Below the pieces are notes generated by a model. It ran no database searches, had not been told where the DNA came from, and saw only the letters and a list, made by a program, of their open reading frames with translations. A stretch of DNA of 64,000 bases from Alphaproteobacteria bacterium. GTDB taxonomy: Bacteria; Pseudomonadota; Alphaproteobacteria; Micavibrionales; Micavibrionaceae. The stretch covers positions 400,582 to 464,581 of the forward strand of contig NZDE01000011.1 of assembly GCA_002690045.1 (NCBI GenBank), given 5' to 3'. Positions 62,345-64,000 of this stretch are shown here, piece after piece (positions within the stretch are counted from its first letter, which is position 1; every line of letters starts with the position of its first letter). Both the position numbers and the translations under genes were made by a program.

Positions 62345-64000
62345 TTAGTCGTTGACTTTAATTTCCGATGTGACCGAGAGCAGTTTGAACGGCCGCGGGT
62401 CGGATTGTTCGATGCGCCAAAGCGGCTTGGTTAAGTCCCGCGCCCAGCCGAGGGAACGCAGGCGAATATCGCCGCTCATCACAGGTGGCGGCGCATCAAG
62501 GATGAGGTCTTCACCGATTTGTTTGAGCGGAACATCCTGCAAGCCGCGACCGATGTCGATGCGCATAGCTTGTGTTTCTTCGATGCGGAATAAGGCTTCG
62601 ACCAAACGAATGGCGCGTCCGCCGCCGCTTTCACTGATAAGGTTTGGTGGAAGTGGTTCAACAATATGCGTAAAGCTAAGGCCGATTTGCACATTGGTTG
62701 CCGCGACTGGCAAGGTGATGCTGCCGCTCGCCACTAATATCGTATCAAGACGAATGTCATCAGCGAGGATGTCAACATACTGTCCATCAAGATGGTCAAG
62801 GCCGCTCCATACCGTTGCGGGGGCTTCGCTTTCTCCGGCGAGGCTTGAATCCATAAAGCTTTCATCATCGAAACGCTCAATAAGATAATCCCCGCCGCGT
62901 TCAACTAGCATATAGACATCATCGCCGACCACAGAAATTGATTTCACATTGCCGAGCGTGTCATGCACCGTCCATGCTGCGACTTGTTCCGCGCGATATA
63001 CGGTGAGCGTCGCAAATTTACCATCACCACGGGCAATGAAGAGCAAGCGGCGTTTCTTATCATAGTCTTGGTCGAGCGGGTCTTTGATAATATGACGCGA
63101 CAGCAAGGCAAGGTCGGTTGAGGAATAGGCTTGCTCCACATCGGTATAAAGAAACTCTCGAATTTCCTGCAAATTACGGGCAACGAATAAAGTTGCGCCA
63201 TCAACGTCAATTGGCGGGATATAGCGTTCAATGGCTGAACCGATACGCGTCTGGCGCAGCAATTCAACGGTTGATGGCGTTAGGGGCGAACCCGTGACCA
63301 TCCATTCCGCACCGCTGGTGAAGACTTGTAGGTGACGGCCAGAGAAGACAGCGCGAATGGCGTTAACCTGATCCGACAAAATCGCGAATTCGATGGCTTC
63401 GTCATCAAGACCTTCACCGAGGTCAAAATTAAACAGATCCCCTGATTTAGAAAACCAGATACGGTTGGGCAGGTCGCGGCTGCCGCCAATGACCAATCGA
63501 TCCTGATGGAAGGCGAGCGTCACTGGATAACCCCGCGCAGGTGAAAATGCCTGTTCCTGCCAATCAATTGTGGCTGCTGTATCAATTAGATTTTCCTGTG
63601 TTTCAACGGTAACGACCGTGGCGGAATCATAATCCGTCACGAGGACTTCTTTACCCCCCACACGCAGGCGGGTATTTTCATGCAGCAAAGTGAAAACGGG
63701 CGCTGACGCCGTCAGGGTGATAGTCCCTGATGTACCCGATGGGGTGAGCGTCACCTGCGCACCTGCAAATTTATAGTAAGGCTGATAATTGCGCCCGCCA
63801 TCCTCAAAGAAACTCCAGTCCTGCAATGCCCAAGAGGCATCCGAGAGGCGCAGCAATTGTTTAGGCGGATAATCTGGGTGTGCGAGCAATAATGTATCGG
63901 CTGATTGCGTCCAAGCGAGCTGTTTAATATCCGCTTCTGGCCATGGTGAGGCCACGCTCGTCACCAAAGTATCTTCCAGATAGATGGATATTTTTAAGTC
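62345..64000 (-). CDS. Phage tail nozzle/tail tubular B (gp12-like) protein, 5'-partial
   Basis: The frame is open to the right edge of the window, so the start lies outside; 551 residues are visible. Characteristic segments are QSADTLLLAHPDYPPKQL, FHQDRLVIGGSRDLPNRIWFSKSGD split over strands, and GAEWMVTGSPLTPST, which fit the nozzle (T7 gp12-like) protein at the tip of a podovirus tail. A beta-rich, largely repetitive fold. It is followed by the gp14-like gene 36 bases downstream. The open frame means the true N-terminus is unknown. Confidence 0.85.
   Translation of the reverse strand, partial: DLKISIYLEDTLVTSVASPWPEADIKQLAWTQSADTLLLAHPDYPPKQLLRLSDASWALQDWSFFEDGGRNYQPYYKFAGAQVTLTPSGTSGTITLTASAPVFTLLHENTRLRVGGKEVLVTDYDSATVVTVETQENLIDTAATIDWQEQAFSPARGYPVTLAFHQDRLVIGGSRDLPNRIWFSKSGDLFNFDLGEGLDDEAIEFAILSDQVNAIRAVFSGRHLQVFTSGAEWMVTGSPLTPSTVELLRQTRIGSAIERYIPPIDVDGATLFVARNLQEIREFLYTDVEQAYSSTDLALLSRHIIKDPLDQDYDKKRRLLFIARGDGKFATLTVYRAEQVAAWTVHDTLGNVKSISVVGDDVYMLVERGGDYLIERFDDESFMDSSLAGESEAPATVWSGLDHLDGQYVDILADDIRLDTILVASGSITLPVAATNVQIGLSFTHIVEPLPPNLISESGGGRAIRLVEALFRIEETQAMRIDIGRGLQDVPLKQIGEDLILDAPPPVMSGDIRLRSLGWARDLTKPLWRIEQSDPRPFKLLSVTSEIKVND

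Noticed and set aside
52505-64000. Integrase and attachment sites for the prophage
   Set aside because: No recombinase and no tRNA or clear direct repeat at the left end were seen; the right end is beyond the window.

Overview
The window looks like a stretch of an alphaproteobacterial chromosome of modest GC content (judged by eye, mid-40s percent), with no plasmid or phage replication genes in view. The lineage call rests on a DUF3126-type small protein, an ornithine-lipid olsB-olsA pair, a yggT-folD neighbourhood and a DinG-like helicase with a degenerate N-terminal domain. I cannot name the genus. A deep-branching, AT-rich group such as the Micavibrio relatives is a guess only.

Bases 1-24.9 kb are mostly housekeeping genes. 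They include a Clp/Hsp100 ATPase entering from the left edge, a beta-lactamase-fold serine hydrolase, SppA, AMP nucleosidase, RlmJ, a membrane-bound hybrid histidine kinase, a metallophosphatase and Mfd. After Mfd come several lineage-type unknowns, then a polyprenyl diphosphate synthase divergent from a TrmN6-like methyltransferase, FolD, YggT, a secreted HExxH protein and LysS. From 25.0 to 38.6 kb the window carries a large four-repeat protein, RlmB with tRNA-Tyr, a C39-like protein, YjdM/PhnA and a fragment that looks like the 5' part of a DUF167 gene. The compact olsB-olsA-DUF3126 operon follows, then a low-molecular-weight phosphatase, a single-domain response regulator, a second metallophosphatase, an HDAC-like deacetylase, an HD hydrolase, a GGCT-like protein, xseB and ispA. 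From 38.6 to 52.5 kb there are dxs, a HAD phosphatase, guaB, a nucleoside-hydrolase-like protein, an MscS channel, the DinG-like helicase, a BadF/NAGK-type kinase and a LOG-family protein. Several small ORFs with strong ribosome binding sites lie among them.

From about 52.5 kb to the right edge all genes run on the minus strand and form the late end of a podovirus-type prophage. In transcription order they are a tail nozzle (gp12-like) protein cut by the window, a gp14-like internal virion protein, a tiny ORF, a secreted protein of different composition, a T7-type tail fibre/tailspike with a pectate-lyase fold, two small proteins, the large terminase, a membrane/coiled-coil protein, a tandem pair of paralogous helical proteins, a SleB-like endolysin and a 3TM holin. 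Integrase, portal, capsid and replication genes are not visible. The large gp15/gp16 ejection-protein genes expected between gp14-like and fibre genes are absent.

Functional links visible in gene order: xseB-ispA-dxs supply isoprenoid precursors, used by the second prenyl synthase at 19.3 kb; olsB-olsA make ornithine lipids; the endolysin and holin make a lysis module. The most unusual items are the four-repeat protein at 25.1 kb with a palindrome against its promoter, the paralogous helical pair in the prophage, the internally duplicated protein at 15.6 kb, two unrelated 43-residue basic ORFs with strong Shine-Dalgarno sites, and the truncated DUF167 fragment.
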